From the NCBI GenBank assembly GCA_029817715.1, contig JARUPY010000083.1:2294001-2358000 (forward strand): a stretch of 64,000 bases of DNA. Reading direction: 5' to 3'. The stretch's first letter is position 1. Every line of letters begins with the position of its first letter. Below are positions 47,874 to 60,300 of the stretch, one piece after another. Origin of the DNA: Melastoma dodecandrum (lineage: Eukaryota; Streptophyta; Magnoliopsida; Myrtales; Melastomataceae). Made by a program: the position numbers and the translations under genes. The notes under the pieces are model-generated. The model was given only the letters and a program-made list of their open reading frames with translations, was not told the origin of the DNA and searched no databases.

Positions 47874-48589
47874 GGGAAGGTGGGAATCGGATACCAAACC
47901 CTTTCCTTGATTAAAATCTAATCTACTTTCGCACTCCTTCCGCGTTAAGAATCCCTACTTCAGTTTTTTTCTTTTGCGTATCCGGTAAGCAAAGCATATT
48001 TCGAGATGTGGACCACACTCCATATGCAACATTACAACCCAACCTACTGATTTTCCTTTTTTTTTTTTCCTACTCTTTGAAAATTTCTTAAAAAAAGTTC
48101 CTAAACCTTTTGTAAATTTTTTTGGCCAATGACTATTTCTAAATATTTAGTTTTATGAGTTGTTTCTTTAGAGTAAAATTTTGTTACCATTTATATGTTT
48201 ATAATACAAGTTGTACTGGGAGAAGTCAAAAGTATGGCCAACCCTGTTGAGAGTTGGGAGAAGTTTATTAGTTTTCCATATAATACCACCGAATGCCCCC
48301 TAAATGACCTGAAAGTGCATCAAGTGCAGAGAGGCTTATTAGGGGGGGAATGAAATGGCGAGCCAACCTGTCCGAATCGACACTTTTTAAGCCTGGACAG
48401 ATAAGATGTGATCGTGATGTAATAATAATAATCAGCCGCCAGCCAAATTCGAAAGTAAACCCACATGATTTGACCTCCCCACTCCTGTTAAATAAATTAT
48501 TTTAAACTTTTAATTGGGCTGTCGTGACATGTTACGTATTCATCCAAGATTTATGGATTCCCTTTCAGTTCACCCTTGGGGAGAAGAAA

Positions 48590-48597
48590 TATAAATA
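48590..48597 (+). promoter_or_regulatory. TATA box of the CYSTM gene
   Basis: TATAAATA lies 90 bases before the CYSTM ATG, giving a leader of about 60 bases. The spacing and the quality of the match support this start. Confidence 0.7.
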
Positions 48598-48679
48598 CCC
48601 GCAGCTTGTGATTAAACCGTCTCACAAGAGAGTCTTCCTTTGCCGAAAAGAGAGAGTTTGATCGTTAAGAGTAGCAGCC

Positions 48680-48998
48680 ATGGCACCCCCTGAAGTCCAG
48701 CACAACCAGCCTCCCCCGGGGTACCCGACCGAGAACCCCCCGGATGCCACGAACGGCAAGAAGAAGAGGTTCTTCGCTCGCACCAAGCCCAAAGGGGAGA
48801 GGGGTTTCATCGAGGGATGGTGAGTCTGTCTCTCTCGAATTTAAATGCGCGTCTCCGTGACGGTGCCTATGATCGTTTCTTCTCTCTTCGGTTTCTGTTT
48901 AACACGATTCTTCTTGCTGGATCAATCAATCGCATCTCTTCTTCAGCCTGTTCGCCTTGTGCTGCTGCTGGTTGTGCGAAGAATGCTGCTGCCTATAG
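48680..48998 (+). CDS. CYSTM (cysteine-rich transmembrane module) peptide, 63 aa
   Basis: Short tail-anchored membrane protein of the CYSTM family, linked in plants to stress tolerance and pathogen responses. Two exons: 48680-48819 and 48947-48998, joined across a split Cys codon (TG + C) to give 63 aa. The N-terminal half is Pro/Gly/Gln-rich (NQPPPGYPTENPP) and then basic (GKKKRFF). Exon 2 encodes the CYSTM module: after GFIEG comes CLFALCCCWLCEECCCL, ending the protein. The 127-nt intron separates the soluble part from the membrane module, as expected for this family. The TATA box at 48590 and GC-rich coding sequence support it. Unspliced reading would end soon after 48819 in unrelated residues. 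Confidence 0.9.
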
Positions 48999-49758
48999 AG
49001 AGATATCGAGAAACGAAGAAAAAGCAAGCAAAGAACTATTCCCTTTTCAATGTAATCCGAAACAGTTTGGTAGTTTGGTGTTTCCAACTTCGTGTTGCAA
49101 ATAATATATTTCTCTTCTTAAGCATAAGAATTCGGTAATACATCAGATTCATGGTATATATCAATGTAAAACTCGAGTTAACGTATCTAAGTTGGGTCCA
49201 TCATAGTCTCAAAAACCTGCCTAACAACCTGTCCTCATCAAAGCAGAGCCAAAATTGTCAACTTTGCTGATGAGATGAAGAATAATTGAGTTTCTTACAT
49301 GTTAAAGTCGTATTCTTAACTCTTGGCTTGACATAACAGAATCAATGACTTCCTCCCCGCGATCTACTACTTTGAATCCTTAACTCATCAAAGTGACATT
49401 CCTCGAATGGGGTCGCCGCCTGCAACCAGTTGGAATCATGTATGGGGATGTGTCGTGGATAAGACACATGATCCTTTGTTGAGTGCCCCTCCAGTAACCG
49501 AATCGAAAACCCCTGTTACTCAGTTCTCTAAACAAGGTACCCCCGCCGAATCCAAAACGGTCAAAACAAGAGATCAGGCGCTAAGTTATGAGCCCCTCCG
49601 ATGCCCCTGTGGCGGGCTATTGAAATTCGGATGGTAAGTTCAGAAAATAAATTAAGCCTACAATTCATTTGGAGATGAATGAGAGATGCGATGAAGTCCA
49701 GATGATGGAAGAGCAAGGGAAGAACACTCAGCGGTACAATGTTGTTCACAGCGACTGC
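48999..49758. other. 3' regions of the converging CYSTM and glutaredoxin-like genes
   Basis: No firm gene. A plus-strand frame at 49407-49637 (PPATSWNHVWG start) vaguely resembles the N-terminus of plant gag/LINE ORF1-like proteins, but I cannot support that. Confidence 0.3.
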
Positions 49759-50766
49759 CTAAGAGCAGCAACTGGGGCACGGGATAAGGCCATTCTCGTT
49801 GCAATCCATGCATCTCCTGAATATTCCGCTCTCCTTGTTGAACACTTTCCTGCTTCCGCTACAGCAAGGACACGGCACGAATCTCACTTCTCCGCAATAC
49901 CCACAAGATGAAGCGAAGCCATCGTTGACGGGGAACCCCTCCAGAAGTTTGGCTAATTCTCCATTCTCGTTGAGCTGCTTGATCTCCTCAGCACTGCCGA
50001 TATGTTCTCCCCTGATGAAAACACGAGGCAGACTCAGCTTCTTCCCCTTGAGCTTATTCTGCAGATCCGTCTTGTAGGTAGAGTCCATAGATATGTCCCT
50101 CTCATCGACGTGCACCCTGAAGCCTTGAAATATCAACCTCACCATATGACAGTCCTCGTACGTCTTCCTTACTCCTCTCAAGCTAGTGAAGTATAGTAGT
50201 ATTTCATTATCCGCATCGGATAAGCGCTTCCTGCTTTCTGAAGTGGGGTGCTCTGTAACATCAAAAAGCACGGTAGTAAGTTCTTTCTCCTGCATCGTTG
50301 GTGATACAGATAGGTGGCTTCCCATCGTTTCTGGTGCAACGGTGGGATCTGTTTGAGCAGGGCTGTCGCATTGTTTCTCTTCATCCAAGAGGTAGTCGTC
50401 AAGGCCTTCCATGAGCTCCCAGGTATTGATCACGGAGTCAGGGGAAAGTGACTTCCTCTGGTTCTCCTCTCTCTTCAAGCTCACCATTTTCATCTCAATG
50501 CTCTCACGTGCGAGCGTCGAGCCTTCATGAAACTCCCGAAAGTTGGGACCAGTCCCGTTGGAGCCAACGAGTTGGAGAGACCCATAACTGGTCGAGGTCA
50601 AAGAAACCAGGTGGTTGCTATCGCCCTTCCTGAGTGGAGGGTGGTGAACAAGGGGGGTCGATATCGACACGGTCCTCGAAAATGGCGACGCATTGGGGGA
50701 GATTGCAGCCCATTGTTTCTCTTCCTTAGCAATCGGGATCTCAGGCTTGGAGATGAAGCATCCCAT
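49759..50766 (-). CDS. Glutaredoxin-like protein with C-terminal CxxC zinc module
   Basis: Member of the plant glutaredoxin-domain family represented by Arabidopsis At5g39865 and At3g57070. Single exon, 335 aa from the MGCFISKP start. That start is preferred over the ATG at 50802 because MGC is the N-myristoylation-type N-terminus seen in this family and would place the protein at membranes. Residues 1-190 are Ser-rich and poorly conserved. The glutaredoxin fold is at about 194-283 (LLYFTSLRGVRKTYEDC, later LPRVFIRGEHIGSAEEI). The C-terminal 50 residues carry four CxxC pairs (CGYC, CPCC, CMDC, CPSC), a DnaJ-type zinc module. The usual redox-active CxxC is absent from the glutaredoxin active-site position, as in its relatives, so it probably acts as a scaffold. 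The frame is intact. Confidence 0.92.
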   Translation of the reverse strand: MGCFISKPEIPIAKEEKQWAAISPNASPFSRTVSISTPLVHHPPLRKGDSNHLVSLTSTSYGSLQLVGSNGTGPNFREFHEGSTLARESIEMKMVSLKREENQRKSLSPDSVINTWELMEGLDDYLLDEEKQCDSPAQTDPTVAPETMGSHLSVSPTMQEKELTTVLFDVTEHPTSESRKRLSDADNEILLYFTSLRGVRKTYEDCHMVRLIFQGFRVHVDERDISMDSTYKTDLQNKLKGKKLSLPRVFIRGEHIGSAEEIKQLNENGELAKLLEGFPVNDGFASSCGYCGEVRFVPCPCCSGSRKVFNKESGIFRRCMDCNENGLIPCPSCCS

Positions 50767-53700
50767 GAATGGCGGCTTCCGACGTCTTCCAGGAGGATTC
50801 AAAAGAGGCGATTGATTCGGTTTGGTTTGAGAGAGATGGTGGGTGAAGAAGACGGTGGGAAGATTGGAATGTAATAATTGGGGAAAAGGAACTTACCAAA
50901 GAATTGTATTTTGTCCTAGGGGATTGTCCTCAGTTGGGTACTAGCTCTTGTCAAATGTTTTGGGTCTAATGCTGAGTCGGGTCACTGTGGATGATGACTT
51001 ACCCTTGATGTCGCTGGATTTGCAAATTGCAGCAGAAGCAAACTTCGAAGTAGAGCGCCCATGATCACTCCCTAACGGTTGGAAGGTTCTGCGAAATTCT
51101 TCAATGGAAGGTTAAAAAACGGTTTCCAAGTCTCGAATCTGGCAAAAAGAAACAGACCTATCTGAAGAAAATGAAGAGAACTGGATGAAAAGCGGAGTAA
51201 TCAAAGTATCAAGAGTAAAGGAACCTTTTGCCCAAGATGTAAGAATCGGTTCCTCAATGCGTGTCCCTATAATGTATTTGGACCTCGCCCTGTTTCTTGG
51301 TGATAAGGTTGATAATCCATATCCAGTAGGGGTGGATGTAAAAGGGATAAAAATAAATCGGGTCAGATGATGGAGACTGATAATTTGGCTGCCTGTCTGT
51401 CCCTTTATTTTGGAAGTTGCAACTTCATCAATCATGTGCAGTCTCCCCCACCCCAACTTCCTCCACCCTTTTTCACTAAAACTTCATTCTGAGGAACAAA
51501 AAGGCGAGCAGTGACGTTAAAGTAAGATGGGCATCTTTTGTTAGGAGACACCCATCAAATGAAAAGTAGCCCTCCCTGCGATGTAATGAGAAAGGCAGGA
51601 CACTTAGTAAAACATAATCATCAGTTTAAGCTTTTGCTGAAATCTAAATTAACAGACTCATCTTCTGGGAATTGACAAGATGTCCGATCATTCAGTAATG
51701 CTCGTTCAATCGCAATGTTAAATGTTACAACTCCAAATGGTTTAGGACGAAGGGATCCTTATTAAAACGCAACATATATCACATAAGCTACGGTCGAGGG
51801 TCATTATTGAATGCCGAGGTTTCACAGAAATGTGAACTCAAACCCCGATGTTTCACTAAAAAAAACATGATTTTTTCGGCCATTTAACTCCAACGATGAT
51901 GCTACTTTCACGGATATGAAAAAGTTAGATGGAAATAAATGTCCACCATCATCATTCCAAGTTCATGGCAAAGCGAGGAAGTATGGTACCTTCCATAGGT
52001 AATGACTGCCAGTTTTCATGGACCTTGGCCTAACAACACCAACACATGTACAAACACCTAAAGTAGGGACCCCTTTTTCGGGAGCAATGATTCATCTCTT
52101 AGGCCTCGCGAGTCTCATCTGCAGGTCAAGGAGGGAATATTCAATCGGCTCCTACTGAAAGGCATAAGACCAAATCGCAAGAGACAAGAAAAAATCTCAT
52201 ACCATCTCCCACAAAGTTGTGTCCTTGAGCTCGTTCTCCAGGGTTCAATTATTGCGCTGGCTCCCTCACGAGCAGGCAAAGACATGGTTACTCGTGTGAA
52301 TGGAGTAGGAGTATAGATGATCGTGATGCAGAGAGATCCTTTAGGAACAACTAATTTGGAGAATATTTGAAACAGGGTAGATGACAGATTAAATGACTGG
52401 TGCAGTGGACCCAAAAAACAGAGAGGCTGATGAGGAGGACATAAAAGAACAGACCCACATGGTGAATGGATGAGCAAGCACAAACTTACACTTTCCAAAT
52501 GGACCACTTCCGACTAGTCAATAAACGAAAAACCTAACAGAAAGCATTGATTTACCTACAGCATAGAAAGTGACGTTGAACCGGCCAATGAGCTGTACAA
52601 TTACCAAATACAAGCAATTCTTGACTGCGAATCCAAGATCCAAGGTCTTGTGGAAATTAAGAGGTCTAACAACATAGTTCATCCGTACACGGAGTGCCTT
52701 TTCAAATCACAAACTTCGCATAAATAGGAGATAAGAACTGAAGGTTTAAGATGCGAGTCGACCAACGTCCAAACTTAGATATAACATTTTTTTTTTTCGA
52801 TTTTGCATATATCGTATGGTTCTTAAACAGGACACGACAAATTTGGGTGGAGAGGGAGCACAAATATCTCTGCTAAATGTAAAACTATTATGAACGATTA
52901 CAAATCTCTTCACCAGAACATAAACATTGTACAGCGCAGAAGCACCTGATGAGACGACATGATGCACATCCAACAGGCACAAGCCGAATTTCTACTATTG
53001 TAAAGAGAACACAATTACACAGATTATCAAAACTGAGTCTCCAATCAGACACAAGAGCATAAGCAATCATGTGCCAAATACCGCCTTCTAGCACCCACAA
53101 CTGTGCAATTGGAAGATTGATAGCATTGGTAAAATATATACATCTTCTCATCTCTTAAGCCATGATGAGTCTCCTCGTCCTTTGACAATAGGAAAACCAT
53201 ACACCTCCATTTCCATCTACAGGGAGAAACGTTGCCACTGGAATACTAGAGCAATTGTCCTGAAAAAGAAAAATGTAGCCGTTATATTTGGCAATCACAC
53301 AAAAAGATGTTTATCACATATTTTCACAAGAGCTGCATAATTTACTTAAATTTGTATCTACCACTGAGCTCTTTCCGATGTCCACATGATTATTCCCGTC
53401 AGCACTGCCAGTAAATTGTCGTAAAAGTTTATCAAGGAGTATTTTTTGGAATAACTAAAAATAACCATGCCATGCCCTGATGTATGTTAATCACAACTGA
53501 CCTTTTCTTGATTTGGGAGAACATTAATTAAGACAATTAAGTGGCAAAATGTAATCTCCATCAAAGTGGAAAAAGATGGGATACGAAAAGAAGTAATTGA
53601 CATTAAATCACCCATAGTTATCAGTCACAACTAACATCAAAGAGTGGAATGACCATCTGCAACTTTAATGTACATTAGGCTAGTTGACATGTGCCAACAA

Positions 53701-54450
53701 ATCTAGAAAGACCAGACATTCCACAAAAGGAGAAAAACACAAAGGGCCTAAACCTCAACCCTGTTCTAAAGACCCCATAATCATATTACCCTTCCACCAC
53801 CAATTATCTTCCCATCAGATATTTTAGGTGGTAAGGGAAGTGGATTCTCAAGAAACAACACATGCTCACAATTCAGTGTAAAGTTCCCACCGCTCGGTTG
53901 GTCATTTGAATTGCCAGAAGTAGTCTGGTTAATGACGAAGTCTTCCGTGGCAATTGCAAACATACAAAACATAAAACTCCCTTATTCTCAAACGAATTAG
54001 ATAGAATAAGTATCAATGTGATGATAACATCATCTTATTCAATACCTCAAGAAAAATTGTACCCTAAACACAAATGCAAAGAACGAAGAGGACAAGACGT
54101 GGAACGAATACAAACTCCCTGATGTGCATGATGCGACCCCACTTGCCAAACTCGACAAAGGATAGTGGTTGCCAGAGATGAAATGCCATACGACCACGTC
54201 GACGAGGACCTAAACCAAACACTAATGGACTAACCTAACCCGATCGATCCAACAACTAGCGAACCTACTAAAAAAGATGCAGACGCAGTCAACCTCCGCA
54301 AGTCCATCAATCACTGAAGGTGTGGATCGCATCGTTCACAGTTCAGATCGCCGGAAAGAGAAGGAACAAGTAGGGGCGGGTGGGGGGGATTACTGTTGAG
54401 AACGAAGGGCGAGCAGGGGTACGAAGCGGCCGCTGATCTCGGTGGTGGAG
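50767..54450. other. Glutaredoxin upstream region and intergenic DNA
   Basis: No further gene could be supported. Minus-strand frames at 52115-52507 and 52746-53151 resemble nothing known. Part of this region may be 3' UTR or noncoding exons of the small minus-strand gene at 54.5 kb, but no splice chain can be shown. Confidence 0.35.
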
Positions 54451-54597
54451 TCAGCCGGAGTGGAAAGGGCCGATGTCGCCGGAGCGGAGGGAGCGAGCGA
54501 GCTCATCGGCGACGGCGAGGCAGGAAGAGACCCAACCGCTGAGGGCGATCCACACCATCTTAGCTAGCCAAATCGTCGTGCCCATCGGCACCGCCAT
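54451..54597 (-). CDS. Small conserved-looking membrane peptide, 48 aa
   Basis: A 48-residue frame from the ATG at 54597 to TGA. It opens with a Met/Gly/Thr stretch, followed by an amphipathic-to-hydrophobic helix (WLAKMVWIALSGWVSSC). The tail (DELARSLRSGDIGPFHSG) is polar. The combination reminds me of a short uncharacterised plant peptide with the same LAKMVW and GDIGPFH segments, but that is from memory and unverified. The GC-rich block with CpG-rich flanks (54400-54620) stands out from AT-rich surroundings and looks like a gene 5' end. Too short for routine gene finding; function unknown. Confidence 0.6.
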   Translation of the reverse strand: MAVPMGTTIWLAKMVWIALSGWVSSCLAVADELARSLRSGDIGPFHSG

Positions 54598-54901
54598 ATC
54601 CTCCCCCTCTGACCGCGACTTACTATCCCTCTCTCTCCGACCCCGCCCTAAAAAGGGTATGTTAGAAATATAATGTTAAGACATGACGGCACAACCATTG
54701 CTAAAATTGTAACAATTATTTTATGAACTCTAAAAACTTGCGTTTTTCTTATTTAGTCTTTGAAGACGAAGAAAAGATTTTCAATTTTTTAACCTGTGTT
54801 TTCAATATTACACGTGGTCAATTTTTTTTTTAACGATTATTAGTTCCTGGTCTGGTATTTTACCCACGGTCGCAAAAGGCGAACTTCCATTAAAAATATA
54901 C

Positions 54902-56447
54902 GTGCAAACTGACGCTGCCTGTTTGGTTAAGTGTTATTGCTATTTTTTCGACTTTTGTACTAAAATACGGTTATTTAAAAAAAAAATTATGAAATATGAT
55001 TTGTGTTTCGTAAAATACAGATTTACAGCTAAAGGAATGGGTTTTAAACAACCATTGAGGAAAACAACGAAGGGTCAGTCTTCAAAACCCGCTCCTATGA
55101 GGTTGGTGCCATCCACATGAAGGTGCGTTTTGAAACAAAATGCGTTACCACTTGAAATCAGCCATTGAGGAATTCAATTTCTAGACGCGGTTACCACCCG
55201 AAATTAGAAGGTCATACTACAAGTACTGATCCGGGACGCCGCACCATCCTCCTGAAGGGGCGACCATCCCTCCTCCTCCCAAGGGTTGGACGTCCCTTCC
55301 CTCACCTCCCAAGGTTCAGAACGTCCATCCCCTGTCTACCCACATACACTCACAAATCCCGCAATATCACAACAAACACTTGTAAAGGAACAACGAAGCA
55401 GCAATATTATGGCCGATCATTAAAGGAGGGTGAAGGAAAGAGGGGGTAGGGGAATCGTACCTCGTTTCACTTCCTCCGCACAATACTTCAAGTTCTCAAC
55501 GTCTCCGTACAATTTCGCTCCGGATTGACGTTTTAACATGCCCTTTCCTTGATGTTCCGCATGGAAATCCACCATCGACGGTCATCGTATCCACCCCTCT
55601 CCGCTTCCTTCTTTTCTTCCTTTCTTCTTCTACCTTCTTCTTCTTCCCCTTTCCCTTTGAACCCCTTGTTATTATGTAATCTTTCATTTTATTTCAAGTC
55701 ACCGCCTCCAGATCTTCTCTTTTTTTTTTCTGCATGGGCTTAGTATCCTTAATGATAGCTAGGGTCCCACCATTTTCTAACTTATCTAATTAGTTTTTTG
55801 GACTTTCTAATTACCATCAAGTTTAGACCTAATAAGGTGTCGACCATAATTGTAGATCAAATGATCAAGGTCTATGGGGAGTGTCTGTCCAAAATAAATT
55901 TTTTTACTCTTCTCTCATTGTTCCGAATCAACTTGGAATTGTGTTTTTGAATATTTTAAGATTCTCTCATCAAGTTTACCCGTGTCCTAACGTGTTTATT
56001 AGTGCACTAATTCAATTCTAGCTTTCTCGTCATATGTCTTCAATAATTCCCACATCTTTCATTGGCATATTTATAATTACAAAATTTCAGGTCATTACAC
56101 CGCCCCCCATCCGAACACCGCTTTCGATTGTTTTAGATATTTTTACAAGTGTCAAAGGGGCGGGTTCTCAAATCCAGCCCCCCACTAAAGGCGGGTTCTC
56201 AATACCCGACTTCATGTGGATCTAACCCCACCATATTAAGGTGAGTTTTGAAGACTCGCCTTAGCATGTTTAACTCTAGGGCGGGTTTAACTCGCCCTCT
56301 TTGTAATTTGGGGGGCGCGTTTACAAAACGCGCCCCTTTGGCGTTATATGCGTAATTTACGAAACACGAATCGTACTTCGCACATTTTTTTTAAACTAGC
56401 CGTATTTCCATATAAAACTCATATTTTTTCGGCCAGAATAGTTTGCG
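54902..56447. mobile_element. Foldback element of about 1.5 kb
   Basis: Long, imperfect inverted repeats face each other at about 54902-55210 and 56150-56447. Matching landmarks are TTTGTGTTTCGTAAA (55000s) against TTTACGAAACACGAA (56360s), AAATACGG against CCGTATTT, and GTCTTCAAAACCCGC against inverted copies near 56250. Arm identity is moderate, so it is older than the MULE in the BOP intron. The interior is C/T-rich and codes for nothing recognisable. Clear target duplications are not seen; a decayed MULE or other TIR element is likely. Confidence 0.5.
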
Positions 56448-56479
56448 CATATGGGTGGAGTGGACGTTACTCCGGACAT

Positions 56480-57312
56480 TAAATTCTATATATAATATAT
56501 TCGGACCAAAAAAATCATGCATATAATATTAATCCCGTCAAATATATATTATATGGATTGGATATGATTGGCTACATTTATATTATAAGGTAGCATGATA
56601 TATAAATGTTCGGGCCTATATTACAAATATAGTCCTAAACTTATATTAATTTTAAGTTTAATAATATTTATTTGAGTTATAATATGTTTAGCCCAATTCG
56701 TAAATGATAATATATTTTACGTGTAGTTCAATCCATTAAACCGATTCATAACATTGCGCATATTCCAGCCAAACTGATGGGCTTTCCCATTATGAATATT
56801 TTATATGAAAATAATATATCTGTGGAGCCTATTAATTGAGGTTCTCTCCCTTCATTTAACACACATCAAGAGTGAGGATTTTTGAATCTTAGAGAAGCTA
56901 TCAACATTCTATTTTCATCCAATCGATGACGAAGTTCTGCCGACTCTTATATATCTGTGGTATGCTTCACCACCCTCTTGAAGACATGGCAAATCAAGCT
57001 CTATAGTCTGACGTCTTCACAAACATACTCTCATAAGCTCTAGAGAATATCCGTCATTGTGTCAACCAGTCCACATTCCAGATATTTAGGAAGTTAGGAA
57101 AAGGGGATTCGTGTGTACTTTCGTTATTAGTGACTGTAACCGCATAATATTCATTCTATAATTTGGTACACCATTTTCAGTTTTATATTTTTAATGTGAA
57201 ATTTTGTGTTCACAACGCACTTTCTTTACAAGAGATTGTAACCGCACAATATTCATTTCATAGTTTGATACATTATTTTCAGTCTTATATTCTGAACGTG
57301 AAATTTTGTGTT
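56480..57312 (+). repeat. 5' LTR of the gypsy element
   Basis: Lies directly before a primer-binding-site-like stretch (ATGGCACACATAGTGGGGAC, 57321-57340) and gag. Its complement matches the solo LTR at 32.9-33.8 kb in order. Near its 3' end a 102-bp unit is repeated (GACTGTAACCGCATAATATT at 57132, GATTGTAACCGCACAAT at 57234). Left boundary approximate. Confidence 0.6.
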
Positions 57313-57339
57313 CAAAATTTATGGCACACATAGTGGGGA

Positions 57340-60300
57340 CAATATCTACCCTTCATCTCTTTACTTTCAAGCATCCAGATGGCTTCAAAGATGATTATGC
57401 CGAAGAACTCCACCAATGCTATGAATAATCAACTAGCTAGTTTTCTTTCTTGCTCGTCTAAAAGCTCTACATCATGTGGTTCTCGTAAATTTACCAAGAC
57501 CCGACCAATGACCGAAATATATAAACAAACGTAGCAGATTGAGGAAATCATTAGATCGGTCTATCCCAAGTCACCCCATCATACAAGGAGGATACTAAAA
57601 GAATCTGTTTCAATAAGGTGTCATATCACCAATTCTTGTATGTGGATTCCTCTCAATTTTTCAACGTCTTCAACATGTTTTAGCCAGATGAACGAAGGTT
57701 TGAACATACCAATGGGATTCAACCCCTGTTCTTCTAATAATTTGATAAGAAGGGGAATCTAAGGTAGCATGTGACTCATTTTATTGAGACTTGCAAGTGG
57801 AGAGATGATTAAGCAATTTGTCCGATATTTGAAGGGAACCTCTTTGATTGGTACATTGATCTCAAGCCATGAACTATTAATACTTGGGATCAATTATAAA
57901 GGGCATTGTTGAACCGCTTTTATAACACAAAACGTGTGGTGAGCACGATACAACTCACTTACATCGCCAATACGTTAATGATTATATATATATTTTATGG
58001 AGGAATCTGAGCTTGAATTGCAGGGCAATTTGTCGGAAGCCACCTATATTGATATGCGTATTCAAGGAATGCTTTGGAGATCGAACCTCGCTATTTTGAG
58101 GAATAGGTTACAAGAGCGCATGATATGAATATGAGTTTTATAGGAATCGATTTAGGAGACCTTCCAATACCAAAACCATTATAGGGAATAAGAAGGCCAA
58201 TTAATAGGACTAGGAAAAGCATGATTTCAAGGATATCAAGAAACAAGTATTGGCTATTGTTTTTGTTCCAGTCACAGTCCCAAATGCAAAGAAGAAAGGA
58301 CAATCAAACGTTTCGTTCTCTATTGTAATGGCTCCTAAAAGGAGAAGAATCGATCAACTTTGGAGGAGAGGCCAAATAAGCTATATCCTTTTTGAGACTC
58401 AAACATTGCATATATATTTGACTTTATTTTGTTAGCTAATATGATCGAATTCTCCTTGCCAAAATGCCCACAACAAGCAAGTCCAGTAGAGAAACCAAAA
58501 TTTTACAAGTACTACCTGTCCTAGGTCATTGGTAAATGTTTCGTCTTCAAGGAAAAGGTTATAGAGCTCGCACGAGAGAAAAGATTGATCGTGTTCTATG
58601 GTCTCATCAAACCTTATTGACATAACAAGTTTCGACACCTCTTGCATTATCTTCTAGTCATTTAGCCTTGCTAAGATGGTTGCTTTCCAGCGTTCGATGA
58701 TGACGTCAGATGAACGTCACGTCGTTAATATGTCAAGTTCTGTAGTTCATTACGAAGAAGTTTGCTGAAGATGGTTAGACTTTGGTGACTCTAAGAGGAA
58801 TACAAGAAATACCCTCAAACCTCACGAGAGGAAGCCTCATGTTCGGACAAAGATCTCTAGACAAATTCCAAGAAAAGTGAGCTTCAAGGAGGTTATAGAG
58901 AAGCGAACCCTTAATATTGAAGGAATCTAAAGAGACAAGTTTTACCACAATGTGAGATTTCTTCCCCGAAAAGTTTGTAAAGCATGCAACTTTGTCCAAA
59001 AGTTGTCTCATATTAATACATATAAAGAGCATCCCAATTTAAAGGTTAACATATCAAAAAACTTAAGGGTAATGCCGGTTGAAAAAGTGAAGGAGAATTG
59101 TGTAGTTGTCACGTTTTTTGATGAATATCTTTTTGTGGGTCATAAATCCCATAACCAATCATTATTTGTGTCCAAATATACTCGCAACACAAAGGTTAAT
59201 CGCATACTGATCAACTCAGGTTTCACCATTAGCATCAACTCATCAAAAGCATTAAAGAATATCGATTTGGGAGTGGATGAACTTTCAAGTAGACAATTGA
59301 TAATCCAAGAATTTAACCAAGGCAGATAACGAGCTATTGTAAAGATTGGCCTTGCTCTTACAATAAGTGACCTGGAATCTTGTACAACATTCTATGTTAT
59401 TGACCCAAAGATGACCTACAATATATTGTTAGGTCAACCATATATGGCGTATCATGCACAATATACGCAAATACGAAGTCTTTCATAGAAACGGGGTCAT
59501 ACTTTGTGGATATCAAATAATACTTGAATAAGAGTGTGGACCTAGAAGCCTTGAAACCAAAGCTAGTCACGAAGAATATCTCAAAAGAATAAAAAAATGG
59601 TGGTGCCATACACCCAACAAGAGGAGTCTTTAACCGATCTTGTGCTTGAAAATATAAGAGTAAAAGACAACACAAAACAATATACGTTAAATTTGCGCTA
59701 CATTCCCAAAACATTTAGAAAGCATGAGAAATGCCTTTCGTGAGAGATGGCGGTGCAAAAACCATACTACCGAAGGAACTCAACTAGCCCATGATAAAAC
59801 TGGCAACAATAGTCCAAACGAGTGTGCCTTTAAAAGTTTTTTTCCGATAAAATTAGAGGGCAATTCTCTATCCAAATTCATTGCATGGTAAGCGCACCGA
59901 TGAATTTTCATTGAATGCTTTTAGGTTAATTCTACAGTCGGCTACATAGAAGATGAGAAAATACTTGGAGAGACGTGCCATTGCCATAGAGTTGCATGAG
60001 CTAAAGAGCATTCACGAAAAGCTTGTATACGTCCACAAATTTATATTGAATTTGGCTGTGTAATGTCATCCTTCCATCGATTGATGAAGAATGTCACTCT
60101 TCTTAAATGAGATGAAAAAATGATAATCCATTCAATAGCATAAAGCCGTATAAATAACAAAATGGACACTCGTGATTCAAACGTTTGAAATTTCATACAT
60201 TCATCAAAAGATGTTGAAGGGATGCGATTTCATACATTTATAAAAAAACGATGAAGGGATGAGATTTTATACTTTTATCATAAGACGTCGTAGGGACAAA

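Noticed and set aside
49407..49637. 76-codon plus-strand frame between CYSTM and the glutaredoxin-like gene
   Set aside because: Weak resemblance to plant gag/LINE ORF1 N-termini only. No downstream RT, zinc knuckle or repeat boundary supports it.
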